Source: Bowmanella denitrificans
GTDB taxonomy: Bacteria; Pseudomonadota; Gammaproteobacteria; Enterobacterales; Alteromonadaceae
DNA length: 64,000 nt
Assembly: GCF_039522935.1 (NCBI RefSeq)
Contig: NZ_BAAAEI010000001.1
Location: 124,001 to 188,000 of the forward strand
Direction of reading: 5' to 3'
Under the pieces are notes generated by a model that worked only from the letters and a program-made list of their open reading frames with translations, was not told where the DNA came from and searched no databases. How positions within the stretch are numbered: position 1 is the first letter of the stretch; each line of letters begins with the position of its first letter. The position numbers and the translations under genes are program-made. Positions 1 through 9,560 of this stretch are shown here, in pieces.

Positions 1-1022
1 GCATGCTGATCGAAAAAATCGGTTATCGCCGCGGTATTATCAGCGGTCTTTGCACTATTGCGGCGGGCTGTGCATTATTTTATCCGGCTGCTGAAGTCAA
101 AGTGTACGGCGTCTTCCTGCTGGCGCTATTTGTGCTGGCCGCAGGTATTACGGTTTTGCAGGTTTCGGCCAACCCGTATGTGGCTATTCTGGGGCCGGAA
201 AAAACCAGTGCCAGCCGCCTCAATCTGGCGCAAGCGGTGAATTCCCTTGGTCACACCCTGGGGCCGCTATTTGGTACAGTTTTGATTTTCGGTGCCGCCG
301 CAGAAGCCATCAGTGCTGATGCGGTTAAGTTGCCTTATCTGATTCTTGCCGGGGCCACTGTGTTGGTGGCGTTATTATTTAAGGCCATCAAATTACCGGA
401 AATCCACACCGACTTGCACGAACAGGCCAAACCAAGCTGGTCTGAAGTACTGGGCCATCGCCAGTTAATGTTCGGCGTATTAGCAATCTTCTTATATGTG
501 GGCGCCGAAGTAGCGATAGGCAGCTTCCTGGTGAATTATTTTGCCGAAGCCCATATTGGCAACCTCAGTGCCAAACAAGCCGGTGCCATGGTCTCCTATT
601 ATTGGGGCGCGGCCATGATTGGCCGTTTTATCGGCGCTATCTTAACCCGCATTATCGCCCCGGTTTATGTATTGGCCGGTAACGCCATGCTGGCCATTGG
701 CCTGATTGTTCTGTCCATCAATAGTGCCGGGGAACTGGCCATGTGGTCGATTCTGGCGGTTGGCTTCTTTAATTCCATTATGTTCCCCACCATCTTCTCG
801 CTGGCCATAGGTGGCCTGGGTCGCCTGACATCCCGTGGTTCAGGCTTGCTGTGCATGGCCATCGTCGGCGGCGCTATTCTGCCCTTGCTGCAAGGCATTG
901 TGGCGGACCAAAGCTCGGTACAGCTCAGCTTTATCGTACCTATGTGTGCTTATCTGTATATCGGCTGGTACGCCATCAGCGGCTCTAAACAGAACCAGCA
1001 ACTGCAAGTGGCAAAGGCGTAA
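1..1022 (+). CDS. FHS-family sugar:H+ symporter (MFS), 5' end outside window
   Basis: This is an inner-membrane MFS permease of the fucose-galactose-glucose (FHS) type. The visible 339 residues form about nine or ten hydrophobic segments and include the family-like stretches SANPYVAILGP and NSLGHTLGPLFG. The family is usually 400-430 residues, so the first two or so helices lie before the window. The methionine at position 3 is internal, not the start. The stop is two bases before the fructokinase ATG, so the gene heads a three-gene operon with a kinase and an isomerase. That context suggests mannose or fructose as substrate (inference). The exact sugar cannot be read from the sequence. Confidence 0.85.
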   Translation, partial: MLIEKIGYRRGIISGLCTIAAGCALFYPAAEVKVYGVFLLALFVLAAGITVLQVSANPYVAILGPEKTSASRLNLAQAVNSLGHTLGPLFGTVLIFGAAAEAISADAVKLPYLILAGATVLVALLFKAIKLPEIHTDLHEQAKPSWSEVLGHRQLMFGVLAIFLYVGAEVAIGSFLVNYFAEAHIGNLSAKQAGAMVSYYWGAAMIGRFIGAILTRIIAPVYVLAGNAMLAIGLIVLSINSAGELAMWSILAVGFFNSIMFPTIFSLAIGGLGRLTSRGSGLLCMAIVGGAILPLLQGIVADQSSVQLSFIVPMCAYLYIGWYAISGSKQNQQLQVAKA

Positions 1023-1024
1023 TC

Positions 1025-2038
1025 ATGAAGAAGATTCTTTGTTTTGGTGAGGCCCTGATTGATTTTCTGCATATTGGCGCAACGCGTCAGGGGCCGCTTA
1101 CCCTGCCGGAATTCCGCCAGTATCCGGGCGGCGCACCAGCCAATGCCGCCGTGGCGGTGGCTCGCCTTGGTGGACAGGCTTTCTTTGCTGGCCAGGTGGG
1201 CCAGGATCCGTTTGGCGAGTTTCTGGCCGATGCACTGATACAGTACGGTGTCGACACCAGATTTTTGCTCAAGCACCCCCAGGCTAAAACCGCGCTGGCC
1301 TTTGTGATGCTGGATGAAAGTGGCGACCGCAGCTTTTCCTTTCATCGCCATGACACAGCAGATGTGATTCTGGAGAAACACCAGGTGCACAGCGACTGGT
1401 TTAGTGGTGACAGCATTTTGCATTTTTGCAGCAACACCCTGACTACCCGGCATATTGCCGAATGCACCAGCCACATTGTGGACTGCGCCCGTCGTGCCGG
1501 TAATCTGGTTAGCTTTGATGTCAACCTGCGCCATAACTTGTGGGCAAGTGGCGAAGCGGACCGCGTGCTGGTCAACAACCTGGTAACTAAGTCTGATCTG
1601 GTCAAGTTTTCCCGTGATGAACTGGAATATCTTGCAAACGGCAACTGTCAGGACTACATCGCCCACTGCCTGACCGAACAGTGCCAATTGCTACTGGTAA
1701 CAGACGGCGCCAACCGCATTGATTATTTCACGGCAAACCAGCAGGGCAGTATTCAACCGCCTAAAGTCAAAGCGGTGGATACCACCGCCGGTGGCGATGC
1801 GTTTATCGGTGGTTTTTTATATGCACTGGGGTGTTTTGATCAGGTTACAGATGTATTCGCCAATGCCTCGGAACTTGAATCCTTGTTGCTGTTTGCCACG
1901 CACTGCGGCGCCTATGCCGTAACACAGCCCGGCGCCTTTCCGGCCTTGCCGGATCTGGCTTGTATACAAGCCCGGCTCGCCGAACATGGTCATCCTGCCA
2001 GTGCCTTTAATCCTCTGTTATTCCGGAGTCCGGTATGA
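1025..2038 (+). CDS. Fructokinase, PfkB/ribokinase family
   Basis: This cytoplasmic sugar kinase of 337 residues is full length for the family. The N-terminal GEALIDF and PGGAPANAAVAVARLGG stretches are the PfkB substrate-binding and signature-1 region. Near residue 252 is DTTAGGDAF, the signature-2 and anion-hole motif, with catalytic Asp about residue 258; it has AG where most members have GA. The gene follows the permease by two bases, and its stop overlaps the isomerase start in ATGA, so translation is coupled. With an AGE-family isomerase next door the likely reaction is fructose to fructose-6-phosphate. A more general hexokinase role is possible. Confidence 0.85.
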   Translation: MKKILCFGEALIDFLHIGATRQGPLTLPEFRQYPGGAPANAAVAVARLGGQAFFAGQVGQDPFGEFLADALIQYGVDTRFLLKHPQAKTALAFVMLDESGDRSFSFHRHDTADVILEKHQVHSDWFSGDSILHFCSNTLTTRHIAECTSHIVDCARRAGNLVSFDVNLRHNLWASGEADRVLVNNLVTKSDLVKFSRDELEYLANGNCQDYIAHCLTEQCQLLLVTDGANRIDYFTANQQGSIQPPKVKAVDTTAGGDAFIGGFLYALGCFDQVTDVFANASELESLLLFATHCGAYAVTQPGAFPALPDLACIQARLAEHGHPASAFNPLLFRSPV

Positions 2039-3222
2039 ATTTCTACTCGCAAGATTTTTTGCTTTACCATTGCCAGAGCATTCTGGATTTTTACACCGAC
2101 AAAGTGGTGGATAACACCGGTGGCTATCACCAGAACTTTCTCGATAATGGTGAGTTATTTGACACCCACTTCAAACAGTTAGTCAGCAGCACCCGTATTA
2201 TTGTTAACTACGCAACGGCCGGACTGGTATTTGACCGCCAGGACTATCTGGATATTGCCAAACACGGTCTGGATTACCTGCAAAATGTGCACTGGCAGGC
2301 CGACAGCCAGACCTGGGCCTGGACCCTCAACAACCACCAGCCACTGGATATGACCCAGCAGGCCTATGGCTATGCTTTTGTGCTGCTGGCCTATGCGGCA
2401 GCGCGCAAAGCCAGGTTGATCACAGACGATGCGCCGCTGCTAAAAGTGTATACCTTGCTTGAACAACGTTTCTGGCAGGAAGAATACGGTTTATACGCGG
2501 ATGAAATCAGTCCCACAGGCGTATTAAGTGCCTATCGCGGCCAGAACGCCAATATGCATATGTGTGAAGCTATGCTGGCGGCTTTTGAAGCCACTGGCCT
2601 TAAACAGTTTCTGCAGCGGGCCAAATTGCTGGCACAGAACATTGCCGTACGTCAGGCCGATTTAACGGATGGGCTGGTATGGGAACATTACACCCCCAGC
2701 TTTCAACCCGATTGGGAATACAACAAAGACGATCCGAAGAACCTGTATCGCCCTTGGGGCTTCCAGCCTGGCCATCAGACCGAATGGACCAAGTTACTGC
2801 TGATTCTGCATCGCCATGCGCCGCAGCCATGGCAACTTGAACGCGCCAAATCCCTGTTTGACCGCGCCTATCAACAGGCCTGGGATGCACAGGACGGCGG
2901 CCTGGTGTATGGTTTCGACCCGCAGGGCAACTGGTGTGACGACGACAAATACTTCTGGGTGCAGGCCGAGAGCTTTGCCGCAGCCGCGATGCTGCACAAA
3001 GCCACGGGGCAGCAAGCATACCTTGAGCAGTATGCGGCGCTGTGGCAGTACAGCTGGCAGCATATGGTGGATCACCAATACGGTGCCTGGTTCAGGGTAC
3101 TGAAAAAAGACAATACCAAGTATTCCAATCAGAAAAGTGCGGCGGGCGCCAAGTGCGATTATCACACTCTGGGCGCCTGTTTTGAGGTCCTGCGTGATAT
3201 GGGCCACCCGGCACTTAACTAA
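2035..3222 (+). CDS. AGE-family mannose isomerase / sugar 2-epimerase
   Basis: The 395-residue cytoplasmic protein belongs to the N-acylglucosamine 2-epimerase (AGE) superfamily, an (alpha/alpha)6 barrel. It begins with the family-like DFYTDKVVDNTGGYHQNF and carries barrel motifs RPWGFQPGHQTEWTKLLL and DKYFWVQAES, where the His and Glu residues of the isomerase active site lie. The overlap with the fructokinase and the GH92 mannosidases downstream favour mannose-fructose isomerisation over GlcNAc epimerisation. With the kinase this bypasses mannose-6-phosphate isomerase. A cellobiose-epimerase-like activity is a less likely alternative. Confidence 0.82.
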   Translation: MNFYSQDFLLYHCQSILDFYTDKVVDNTGGYHQNFLDNGELFDTHFKQLVSSTRIIVNYATAGLVFDRQDYLDIAKHGLDYLQNVHWQADSQTWAWTLNNHQPLDMTQQAYGYAFVLLAYAAARKARLITDDAPLLKVYTLLEQRFWQEEYGLYADEISPTGVLSAYRGQNANMHMCEAMLAAFEATGLKQFLQRAKLLAQNIAVRQADLTDGLVWEHYTPSFQPDWEYNKDDPKNLYRPWGFQPGHQTEWTKLLLILHRHAPQPWQLERAKSLFDRAYQQAWDAQDGGLVYGFDPQGNWCDDDKYFWVQAESFAAAAMLHKATGQQAYLEQYAALWQYSWQHMVDHQYGAWFRVLKKDNTKYSNQKSAAGAKCDYHTLGACFEVLRDMGHPALN

Positions 3223-3249
3223 TCCCGTTCTGACCATCAGAACAAATTC

Positions 3250-3272
3250 AGGCCCGCTATGACGGGCCTTTG
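3250..3272 (+). terminator. Hairpin after the sugar-catabolic trio
   Basis: A perfect 7-bp stem AGGCCCG/CGGGCCT with a 6-nt loop lies 28 bases after the isomerase stop. The T tract is short, so it is a weak or attenuating terminator separating the trio from the mannosidase genes. Confidence 0.55.
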
Positions 3273-3296
3273 CCTGTCATATAGTATGAGGATGTG

Positions 3297-5510
3297 ATGA
3301 AGAAGTTCTTTGCGCTGATGCTGACCACATTGCTGTCAGCCTGCAACCAACAATCCAATCCACCCGAGAGCCCGGTTGCCAATCAGTTTGATCCGCTGCC
3401 CTATGTGGATCCATTGATCGGTACCGACGGTAAAGGCAAAACCTTCCCTGGCGCTACCGTCCCTCATGGTATGGTGCAACTTAGCCCGGACAATGGTCGT
3501 ACCGGCTGGGACTGGATAGCCGGCTATTTTTACCCGGACAATATTATCGCTGGCTTTAGCCATACGCATCTGTCCGGCACCGGCGCTGGCGACTTGTATG
3601 ATATCTCTTTTATGCCCCTGACCCGGCCCTTCAACCTGCTGCCGACCGAGGGAGGGCCTAAGCAGGGCACCATAGTGTCGCACTTCAGTCATGACCAGGA
3701 ACAGGCCAGCCCTGGCTATTATCAGGTAAGACTCACAGACTATGATATCAATGTAGAACTGACGGCTGGCGCCCGCAGTGGTTTGCAAAGATACACCTTC
3801 CCGGCCGATGCGCAGCAAGGTGTGGTGCGCCTGGATTTAGGTTACAGCCGCAACTGGGACAAAACCCTGGCCACCCATGTGCAAATACTGGATGCCTACA
3901 GCATTGGCGGCTACCGCAAATCCACCGGCTGGGCCAAAGACCAGCGGGTATATTTCTATACTCGCTTCTCGCAGCCCATTGCCAAACATGTGATTCAGGC
4001 CGATGCCCGCATCCTGACGCAAGCCGAGGCCTTTGCTGAAAACCTGGCACTGGAGCTGGATTTTAACCTTAGCAACAACAAGGAACTGTTGGTGCACACC
4101 GCGATCAGTTCAGTCAGCCTCGACAATGCTAAAGCCAATCTGCAAGCCGAACAGCATGTGCTGGATTTTCCACAGACACTGGCAGCGGCTCAGCAGGCTT
4201 GGCGCAAGGAACTGAGTAAAGTCAGAGTCAAGGCGTCGGAGGATAATCTGACGCAGTTTTACACCGCCATGTATCATGCCTCTTTGGCACCGCGGTTATT
4301 TTCCGACGTGGATGGCCGTTACAAGGGGCCGGATGGCAATATTCATCAGGCAAAAGGCCACCCACGTTATGAGTTTTTCTCCTTATGGGACACCTTCCGT
4401 GCCCTGCACCCCTGGAAAACCCTGATTGACCAAAGCCGCACCTGGGAAATGATGGACAGCATGATGGACCACTACCAGGTGGCCGGACGCTTACCGGTAT
4501 GGATTTTCCAGGGCAATGAAACCGATATGATGATGGGCTACCACTCGGTACCGGTGTTGGTGGATGCTTATTTAAAGGGCCTGACCGATATCGACGGCGA
4601 ACTGCTGCTTAAGGCTGCTCTGCAAAGCGCCGAACAACAGGCGTTTGGCCTGGCCAGTTATCAGAAACTCGGTTTTGTACCCTACCCAGAGCGTAAATGG
4701 AATGTGGCCCTGACCCTGGAATATGCCTATGACGATTGGGCCATTGCCCGTCTGGCCAAAGCCCTTGGCAAGCAGGATATTTATCAGCGTTTTGCCAGGC
4801 GCGCACAGAACTACCGCCATCATTTTGATGCGCAAAGCGGCTTTATGCGCGCCCTGGACGAGCAGGGACAGTTCCGCGAACCTTTTGATCCCAACGCCTA
4901 TCACCCCGAGGATTATTGCGAGGCCAACGCCTGGCAATATAGTTTCTTTGTGCCCCATGATGTGGCCGGTATGGTGGAGATGATGGGCGGCAAGGCGCAG
5001 GTCAGCGCCAAACTGGATGCCATGTTCAATACAGTGCAAAACCTGGAAGAGTTCCCGGAGTGGATCTCCGGCTATATCGGCCAGTATGTGCACGGCAATG
5101 AGCCCAGTCATCATGTGCCTTATCTCTATCAGTATCTGGGCGAGGCGCATAAAACCCAGAAGCTGGTCAGACAAATTATGCATACGCTGTACACCACCCA
5201 GCCAGACGGCCTGGCCGGTAATGAAGATGCCGGGCAAATGTCGGCCTGGTATCTGTTCAGCGCATTGGGGTTTTACCCGGTTGACCCGGTATCCGGTCAA
5301 TATGTGCTGGGCAGCCCCGAGGTGGACAGCGCTGAAATCTATCTGGAAAACGGTAACAGCTTTAAGATTCGCACCCTGAATCAGGGACCGGAACAGGTGT
5401 ATGTTAAACAGGTCACCCTTAACGGTCAGCCCCTTGAAGGTTATTTGCTGAGTCATCAAGATATTCTGGCTGGCGGTGAGCTGGTCTTTACCCTGAGTGC
5501 CACACCATGA
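3297..5510 (+). CDS. GH92 alpha-mannosidase, lipoprotein
   Basis: This is a calcium-dependent exo-alpha-mannosidase of family GH92 (about 737 residues, normal length) that trims mannose from N-glycans or mannans. ATG 3297 follows a GAGG ribosome site; a GTG one codon earlier is also open. A lipobox LLSAC with Cys about residue 16 predicts a membrane-anchored lipoprotein. The family opening YVDPLIGTDGKGKTFPGATV is followed by SLWDTFRALHP, EANAWQYSFFVPHD and, near residue 641, GNEDAGQMSAWY, the catalytic-base loop. The stop overlaps the next GH92 start (ATGA). Linkage specificity is not evident from sequence alone. Confidence 0.92.
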   Translation: MKKFFALMLTTLLSACNQQSNPPESPVANQFDPLPYVDPLIGTDGKGKTFPGATVPHGMVQLSPDNGRTGWDWIAGYFYPDNIIAGFSHTHLSGTGAGDLYDISFMPLTRPFNLLPTEGGPKQGTIVSHFSHDQEQASPGYYQVRLTDYDINVELTAGARSGLQRYTFPADAQQGVVRLDLGYSRNWDKTLATHVQILDAYSIGGYRKSTGWAKDQRVYFYTRFSQPIAKHVIQADARILTQAEAFAENLALELDFNLSNNKELLVHTAISSVSLDNAKANLQAEQHVLDFPQTLAAAQQAWRKELSKVRVKASEDNLTQFYTAMYHASLAPRLFSDVDGRYKGPDGNIHQAKGHPRYEFFSLWDTFRALHPWKTLIDQSRTWEMMDSMMDHYQVAGRLPVWIFQGNETDMMMGYHSVPVLVDAYLKGLTDIDGELLLKAALQSAEQQAFGLASYQKLGFVPYPERKWNVALTLEYAYDDWAIARLAKALGKQDIYQRFARRAQNYRHHFDAQSGFMRALDEQGQFREPFDPNAYHPEDYCEANAWQYSFFVPHDVAGMVEMMGGKAQVSAKLDAMFNTVQNLEEFPEWISGYIGQYVHGNEPSHHVPYLYQYLGEAHKTQKLVRQIMHTLYTTQPDGLAGNEDAGQMSAWYLFSALGFYPVDPVSGQYVLGSPEVDSAEIYLENGNSFKIRTLNQGPEQVYVKQVTLNGQPLEGYLLSHQDILAGGELVFTLSATP

Positions 5511-7729
5511 AAAAACTGATCCTGAGCCTGTTGCTGGTTAGCACAGGCCCCCTGGCCGGTAACAGCCAATATGTAAATCCCTTTATCGGCACGTCCAATT
5601 TTGGCGCCACCCACCCGGGCGCGCAGTATCCCAATGCGCTGGCCTCGGTGTCGCCCTTCAATGTGGCCTATGGTGGCGACTTAAATAAGTTTGAAAAGGA
5701 CGACGCCTGGAATTCCCGGGTGTATATCCATGAAAACCGCTTTTTAACCGGCTTCAGTCATCTGAACTTAAGCGGTGTCGGCTGCCCGGAAGCCGGGGTA
5801 ATGCTGCTGATGCCCACCACCGGCAAGCTGAATCTGGACGCGCGCGAATACGGCAGTACCTATTCCAGGGAGCAGGCCAGCCCTGGCTACTACAGTACAT
5901 TGCTGGATAAGTATCAGGTTAAGGCTGAACTGACCAGCACCTTACGTACCGGTCTGAGCCGTTTTACCTTCCCCAAAGGAAAGTCGCATGTACTGTTGAA
6001 TCTGGGTCTGGGCCTGACCAATGAAACCGGCGCCAGCCTCAAGATAGTGTCTGACCAGGAAATACAGGGCAGCCGCATGCTTGGCACCTTTTGCTACAAC
6101 GCCGAAGATGTACGGCCGGTTTACTTTGTGGCCCGCTTCAGCAAACCCGCCATTGAGCTGGGCGCCTGGAAGAAAATGCCAGCCTATAAGAATGTCGAAG
6201 CAGACTGGATAAGCTACAACGACAGTATTAAACCCTATGCCGACTATCGCCAGCAACTAAGCGGCGATGATATTGGTGCCTGGTTCAGCTTTGACACTCA
6301 GGAAAACGAAGCGGTGGAAGTGCAACTGGGAATTTCCTTTGTCAGCATCGAAAATGCCCGTGCCAATCTGCAGGCAGAACAACCCGGCTTTGACTTTGCC
6401 AAGGTTCGCCGTCAGGCCGTCGCCGCCTGGGACAAGTTGCTGGACCGGGTGGAAGTACAAGGTGAACAGGAACAAAAGACCCTGTTTTATACCGCCTTGT
6501 ACCACAGCCTGATTCACCCCAATATCCTGCAGGATGTTAACGGCGATTACCCTTTGATGGGCCAACAGGGCACTGGCAACAGCAAGCAAAACCGCTATAC
6601 GGTGTATTCCCTGTGGGATACCAACCGCAATTTGCATCCCCTGCTGAGCCTGCTTTATCCGGAATTACAAAGCGATATGCTACGCTCTGCCGTGGCCATG
6701 GCCGGTGAGAGCGGCTGGCTACCCAAATGGGAGCTCTACGGTATGGAAACTCAGGTGATGGTGGGTGACCCGGCCACGCCGATGATTGCCGACAGCTACC
6801 TGCGCGGCATTCAGGATTTTGATGTTGCCGCAGCCTACCAGGCCATGGTGCGCGCCGCCGAGCAGCGAGACAACAATCTGCTGCGCCCGGAAAATGCCGA
6901 TTACCTGGATTTGGGATATGTGCCAGTGGATGATGAAGGGCCGTATGACGGCAGTGTTTCCACCAGCTTAGAATATTACCTGGCCGACTTTACCCTGGCA
7001 CAACTGGCCGGCGCTTTGGGTAAAACCGCTGACCAGCAAAAGTATCAACGCCGCGCACAACATTACCGCAAGTTGTTTGACCCCAGCACAGGTATGCTGC
7101 GGCCTAAAAATCGTCAGGGCCAGTGGCTGACCCCTTATGATCCAGAACTGGGCCGCAATTTTGAACCGGCTCCGGGGTATATTGAAGGCAATGCCTGGAA
7201 TTACCGCTTCTACGTACCCCATGACACACCCGGGCTAATCGAGTTGCTGGGTGGCCAGCACAACTTTTTGCAGGCCCTGGACGCCACCTTCGATACCGGC
7301 AATTTTGATATGGCCAACGAGCCGGATATCACCTACCCGTTTTTGTATAACTACCTGGACGGGCAAAGCTGGCGCACCTCGGCGCGGGTACAACAGTTGA
7401 TTGCTGAACATTATGGCAATCATCCTGCTGGTCTACCCGGCAACGATGACACCGGCACTATGTCGGCCTGGCTGGCTTTTGCCATGCTGGGTATTTACCC
7501 GGTCAGTCCTGGCCTGATGGACTATGCCTTGTTTACCCCCAGTTTCGATAAAGTCACCTTGCACCTGAACCCCGACTACTATTCTGGCAAAACCCTGGTA
7601 ATAGAAAACCAGCAAAAGAATAGTAATTCTAATAAAGATGTCAGGATTAAATTCCAGCAGCAAGATATAGAACGACCATTCTTAACCCATCAGACGTTGG
7701 TCAGTGGCGGCCGCTTGGTATTCTATTAA
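5507..7729 (+). CDS. GH92 alpha-mannosidase, secreted
   Basis: This second GH92 enzyme has 740 residues and is translationally coupled to the first by a 4-base overlap. An N-terminal signal peptide lacks a lipobox Cys, so this copy is probably soluble in the periplasm or exported. Family motifs include YVNPFIGTSNFGATHPGA, SLWDTNRNLHP, GNAWNYRFYVPHD and GNDDTGTMSAWL. The catalytic loop reads GNDD here and GNED in the neighbour, and the two proteins are only moderately similar, so different linkages are likely (inference). The 3' end is locally AT-rich around 7615-7680. Confidence 0.92.
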   Translation: MKKLILSLLLVSTGPLAGNSQYVNPFIGTSNFGATHPGAQYPNALASVSPFNVAYGGDLNKFEKDDAWNSRVYIHENRFLTGFSHLNLSGVGCPEAGVMLLMPTTGKLNLDAREYGSTYSREQASPGYYSTLLDKYQVKAELTSTLRTGLSRFTFPKGKSHVLLNLGLGLTNETGASLKIVSDQEIQGSRMLGTFCYNAEDVRPVYFVARFSKPAIELGAWKKMPAYKNVEADWISYNDSIKPYADYRQQLSGDDIGAWFSFDTQENEAVEVQLGISFVSIENARANLQAEQPGFDFAKVRRQAVAAWDKLLDRVEVQGEQEQKTLFYTALYHSLIHPNILQDVNGDYPLMGQQGTGNSKQNRYTVYSLWDTNRNLHPLLSLLYPELQSDMLRSAVAMAGESGWLPKWELYGMETQVMVGDPATPMIADSYLRGIQDFDVAAAYQAMVRAAEQRDNNLLRPENADYLDLGYVPVDDEGPYDGSVSTSLEYYLADFTLAQLAGALGKTADQQKYQRRAQHYRKLFDPSTGMLRPKNRQGQWLTPYDPELGRNFEPAPGYIEGNAWNYRFYVPHDTPGLIELLGGQHNFLQALDATFDTGNFDMANEPDITYPFLYNYLDGQSWRTSARVQQLIAEHYGNHPAGLPGNDDTGTMSAWLAFAMLGIYPVSPGLMDYALFTPSFDKVTLHLNPDYYSGKTLVIENQQKNSNSNKDVRIKFQQQDIERPFLTHQTLVSGGRLVFY

Positions 7730-7753
7730 CGCCTGAGCAGGCTAAGATGGCAG

Positions 7754-7810
7754 GTCGGGCCAACGCCCGACTGCCGCTTGGATAATTATAGTGTCGCACT
7801 AAAGTGCGAC
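7754..7810. repeat. REP-like palindrome pair
   Basis: Two short palindromes lie in the gap after the GH92 genes. The first is GTCGGGC/GCCCGAC with a 4-nt loop (7754-7771). The second is GTCGCACTAAAGTGCGAC (7793-7810), followed by CCACAGG. The arrangement matches the pairs near 57.55 kb and 62.83 kb. Confidence 0.7.
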
Positions 7811-7827
7811 CCACAGGGAGCCTGGAC

Positions 7828-8658
7828 ATGTTTAAACGCATCAGTATTCTGATATTGGTATTGAGCACGGCTTATTGCAGCCTGGCTCAGGCCAAGCCAT
7901 TATTAGTAGAAAGCTTTAACCTGCGTTATGACAATCCCGCCGACGGCATTCATGCCTGGCCTAATCGCCAGGCACTGGTGATTGAACATATCCGGAATTT
8001 AAGCGCTGATGTAATAGGTATGCAGGAGGTATTGGCCCATCAGTGGCAAGGGCTGGGGGCGCAACTGCCGGAATACGGCCAATTGGGCGCAGGTCGTGAC
8101 GATGGCAAGCAGGCCGGTGAGTTTGTTCCTATCTTGTATCGCAAAAGTCGCCTGCAACTAATAAAGAATGGATATTTCTGGTTATCAGAAACCCCTAATC
8201 AACCCGGCTCTATCGGCTGGGGCGCGCATTTACCCAGAATCACCAGTTGGGCCATTTTTACCGATAAACATAGCCAACGGGATTTTTGCTTTTTCAATAC
8301 TCACTTCAGTCATGTCAGTGATGAGGCCCGCCAGCAGGCAGCCAAACTGTTATTGGCACAAATCCCGCTGCGCTGTGATGATCTACCTGTTATCGCCACC
8401 GGTGATTTTAACGCCCAGCCAGATGATGCGGCTTATCGGCAGCTAAGTAACAGTAAGCCGCTTTTTGATACTGCCTCAGGCCAGGCAGCAGAGCCGACCT
8501 ACAATGGCTTTGGCAAAACGGAAAAGGCCGTGCGTATTGATTATATATTTGCTGATAAGCGCATAACTGCCGCAAAATATCAGACGCACTTTATAGTCAA
8601 AGACGGGGTGTATATATCCGACCATTTCCCCATCTCGGTATCGCTAGATATAAAATAG
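7828..8658 (+). CDS. Secreted endonuclease/exonuclease/phosphatase-fold hydrolase
   Basis: This is a metal-dependent hydrolase of the EEP superfamily. ATG 7828 follows AGGGAG; an upstream in-frame GTG at 7804 would start inside the REP palindrome and is unlikely. A signal peptide ends near AQA. Motifs are ESFNLRYDN, the metal ligand Glu in GMQEV, the catalytic FFNTHFSH, the metal-binding GDFNAQP and the terminal SDHFP. Enzymes of this branch often accompany glycan-degradation genes, where they may remove phosphate or cleave phosphodiesters on glycans (inference). The substrate is unknown. Confidence 0.85.
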   Translation: MFKRISILILVLSTAYCSLAQAKPLLVESFNLRYDNPADGIHAWPNRQALVIEHIRNLSADVIGMQEVLAHQWQGLGAQLPEYGQLGAGRDDGKQAGEFVPILYRKSRLQLIKNGYFWLSETPNQPGSIGWGAHLPRITSWAIFTDKHSQRDFCFFNTHFSHVSDEARQQAAKLLLAQIPLRCDDLPVIATGDFNAQPDDAAYRQLSNSKPLFDTASGQAAEPTYNGFGKTEKAVRIDYIFADKRITAAKYQTHFIVKDGVYISDHFPISVSLDIK

Positions 8659-8661
8659 AGA

Positions 8662-9405
8662 CTAGCCCCCAACATCCTGCAACTCAGACACAAACACGTA
8701 TTTATCCCCGCGATAAACGGAACGGGTGTATTCCACCACGGAGCCGTCGTTCAGATAAGTCTGGCGCTCAATACGCAACACCTCGCTACCGTCTTTGATG
8801 GTAAGCAGCCCGGCTTCGATGGGTGATGCCAGGGAGGCGCGCAGTTTCTGTGTGCCCTTACTGGGGTGTTTGCCATACTCGCGTAGCGCCTGATACAAAG
8901 AATCCAGCACCACATCTGGCGATGGCAGGGTATTGCCGGGAATAACTGCGTGCTCTATGGCCAGAGGCTCACCGTCAGACAAACGCAAACGACTGAAGCG
9001 CATCACGGGTTCGCCCTCGTTTAAGCCTAAGTGCTTGGCTTCGTCTTCGGTAGCATTGGCCAGGCTTTTTACCAGCCATACTGAGCTTGGCGATTCGCCC
9101 CGGCTTTTCGCGTCAGCACTAAAACCGGTTAATCGCTGACCGGACTGCTCGCGACTTGGCGCAATAAAAGTACCAGCGCCCTGACGGCGCACCAGCAACC
9201 CTTCGTCAATCAACTGCTCAAGGGCTTTACGCACCGTGACACGAGACGTACCGGAAATTTCCATCAACTCACGCTCGGCAGGCAGCGCCTGACCGGATTT
9301 CACCACGCCGTCGACAATCAATTGGCGGATATGTGCAGCCAACTGACGATACAGGGGCGTGGCATCGTCCAGATTAGGTGGTAGTTGTTTAGGAAAAGTA
9401 TGCAT
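8662..9405 (-). CDS. GntR regulator, HutC subfamily (UTRA ligand domain)
   Basis: The protein has about 247 residues. An N-terminal winged helix (about 15-80, with PLYRQLAAHIRQLI and AERELMEISGTSRVTVRKALEQL) is followed by a UTRA effector domain (about 95-240) ending in VVEYTRSVYRGDKYVFV, as in NagQ/DasR-like regulators that sense phosphorylated amino sugars. ATG 9405 is chosen over the GTG one codon earlier. It converges with the EEP hydrolase (3-base gap) and lies upstream of the TonB receptor's 3' end. It probably represses the surrounding glycan genes. The effector, GlcNAc-6-P or a mannose derivative, is inferred only. Confidence 0.85.
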   Translation of the reverse strand: MHTFPKQLPPNLDDATPLYRQLAAHIRQLIVDGVVKSGQALPAERELMEISGTSRVTVRKALEQLIDEGLLVRRQGAGTFIAPSREQSGQRLTGFSADAKSRGESPSSVWLVKSLANATEDEAKHLGLNEGEPVMRFSRLRLSDGEPLAIEHAVIPGNTLPSPDVVLDSLYQALREYGKHPSKGTQKLRASLASPIEAGLLTIKDGSEVLRIERQTYLNDGSVVEYTRSVYRGDKYVFVSELQDVGG

Positions 9406-9521
9406 CACTGCGGACCTTGTCAGGATAATTGAGCATTAGGGCGGGCCCGAAGCAATTCACATTTCAGGCGTGAGTTTATAACAGAATATCGGATTTCTCT
9501 TATCAGTCTACCGTACAGACG

Positions 9522-9553
9522 AAAAAGGCAGTGACGACTGTCACTGCCCTTTA
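9522..9553 (-). terminator. Terminator of the glycan TonB receptor
   Basis: A perfect 9-bp stem GGCAGTGAC/GTCACTGCC with loop GACT is followed on the minus strand by TTTTT. It lies just after the receptor stop. Confidence 0.85.
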
Positions 9554-9560
9554 GGTCAGA

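Noticed and set aside
950..1687. Antisense frame of 245 codons across the permease-fructokinase junction
   Set aside because: Overlaps two well-supported genes and has no recognisable domain.
4572..5459. Long antisense frame (295 codons) inside the first GH92 gene
   Set aside because: It lies fully within a clear GH92 coding region and shows no protein motifs; it is a codon-bias shadow.
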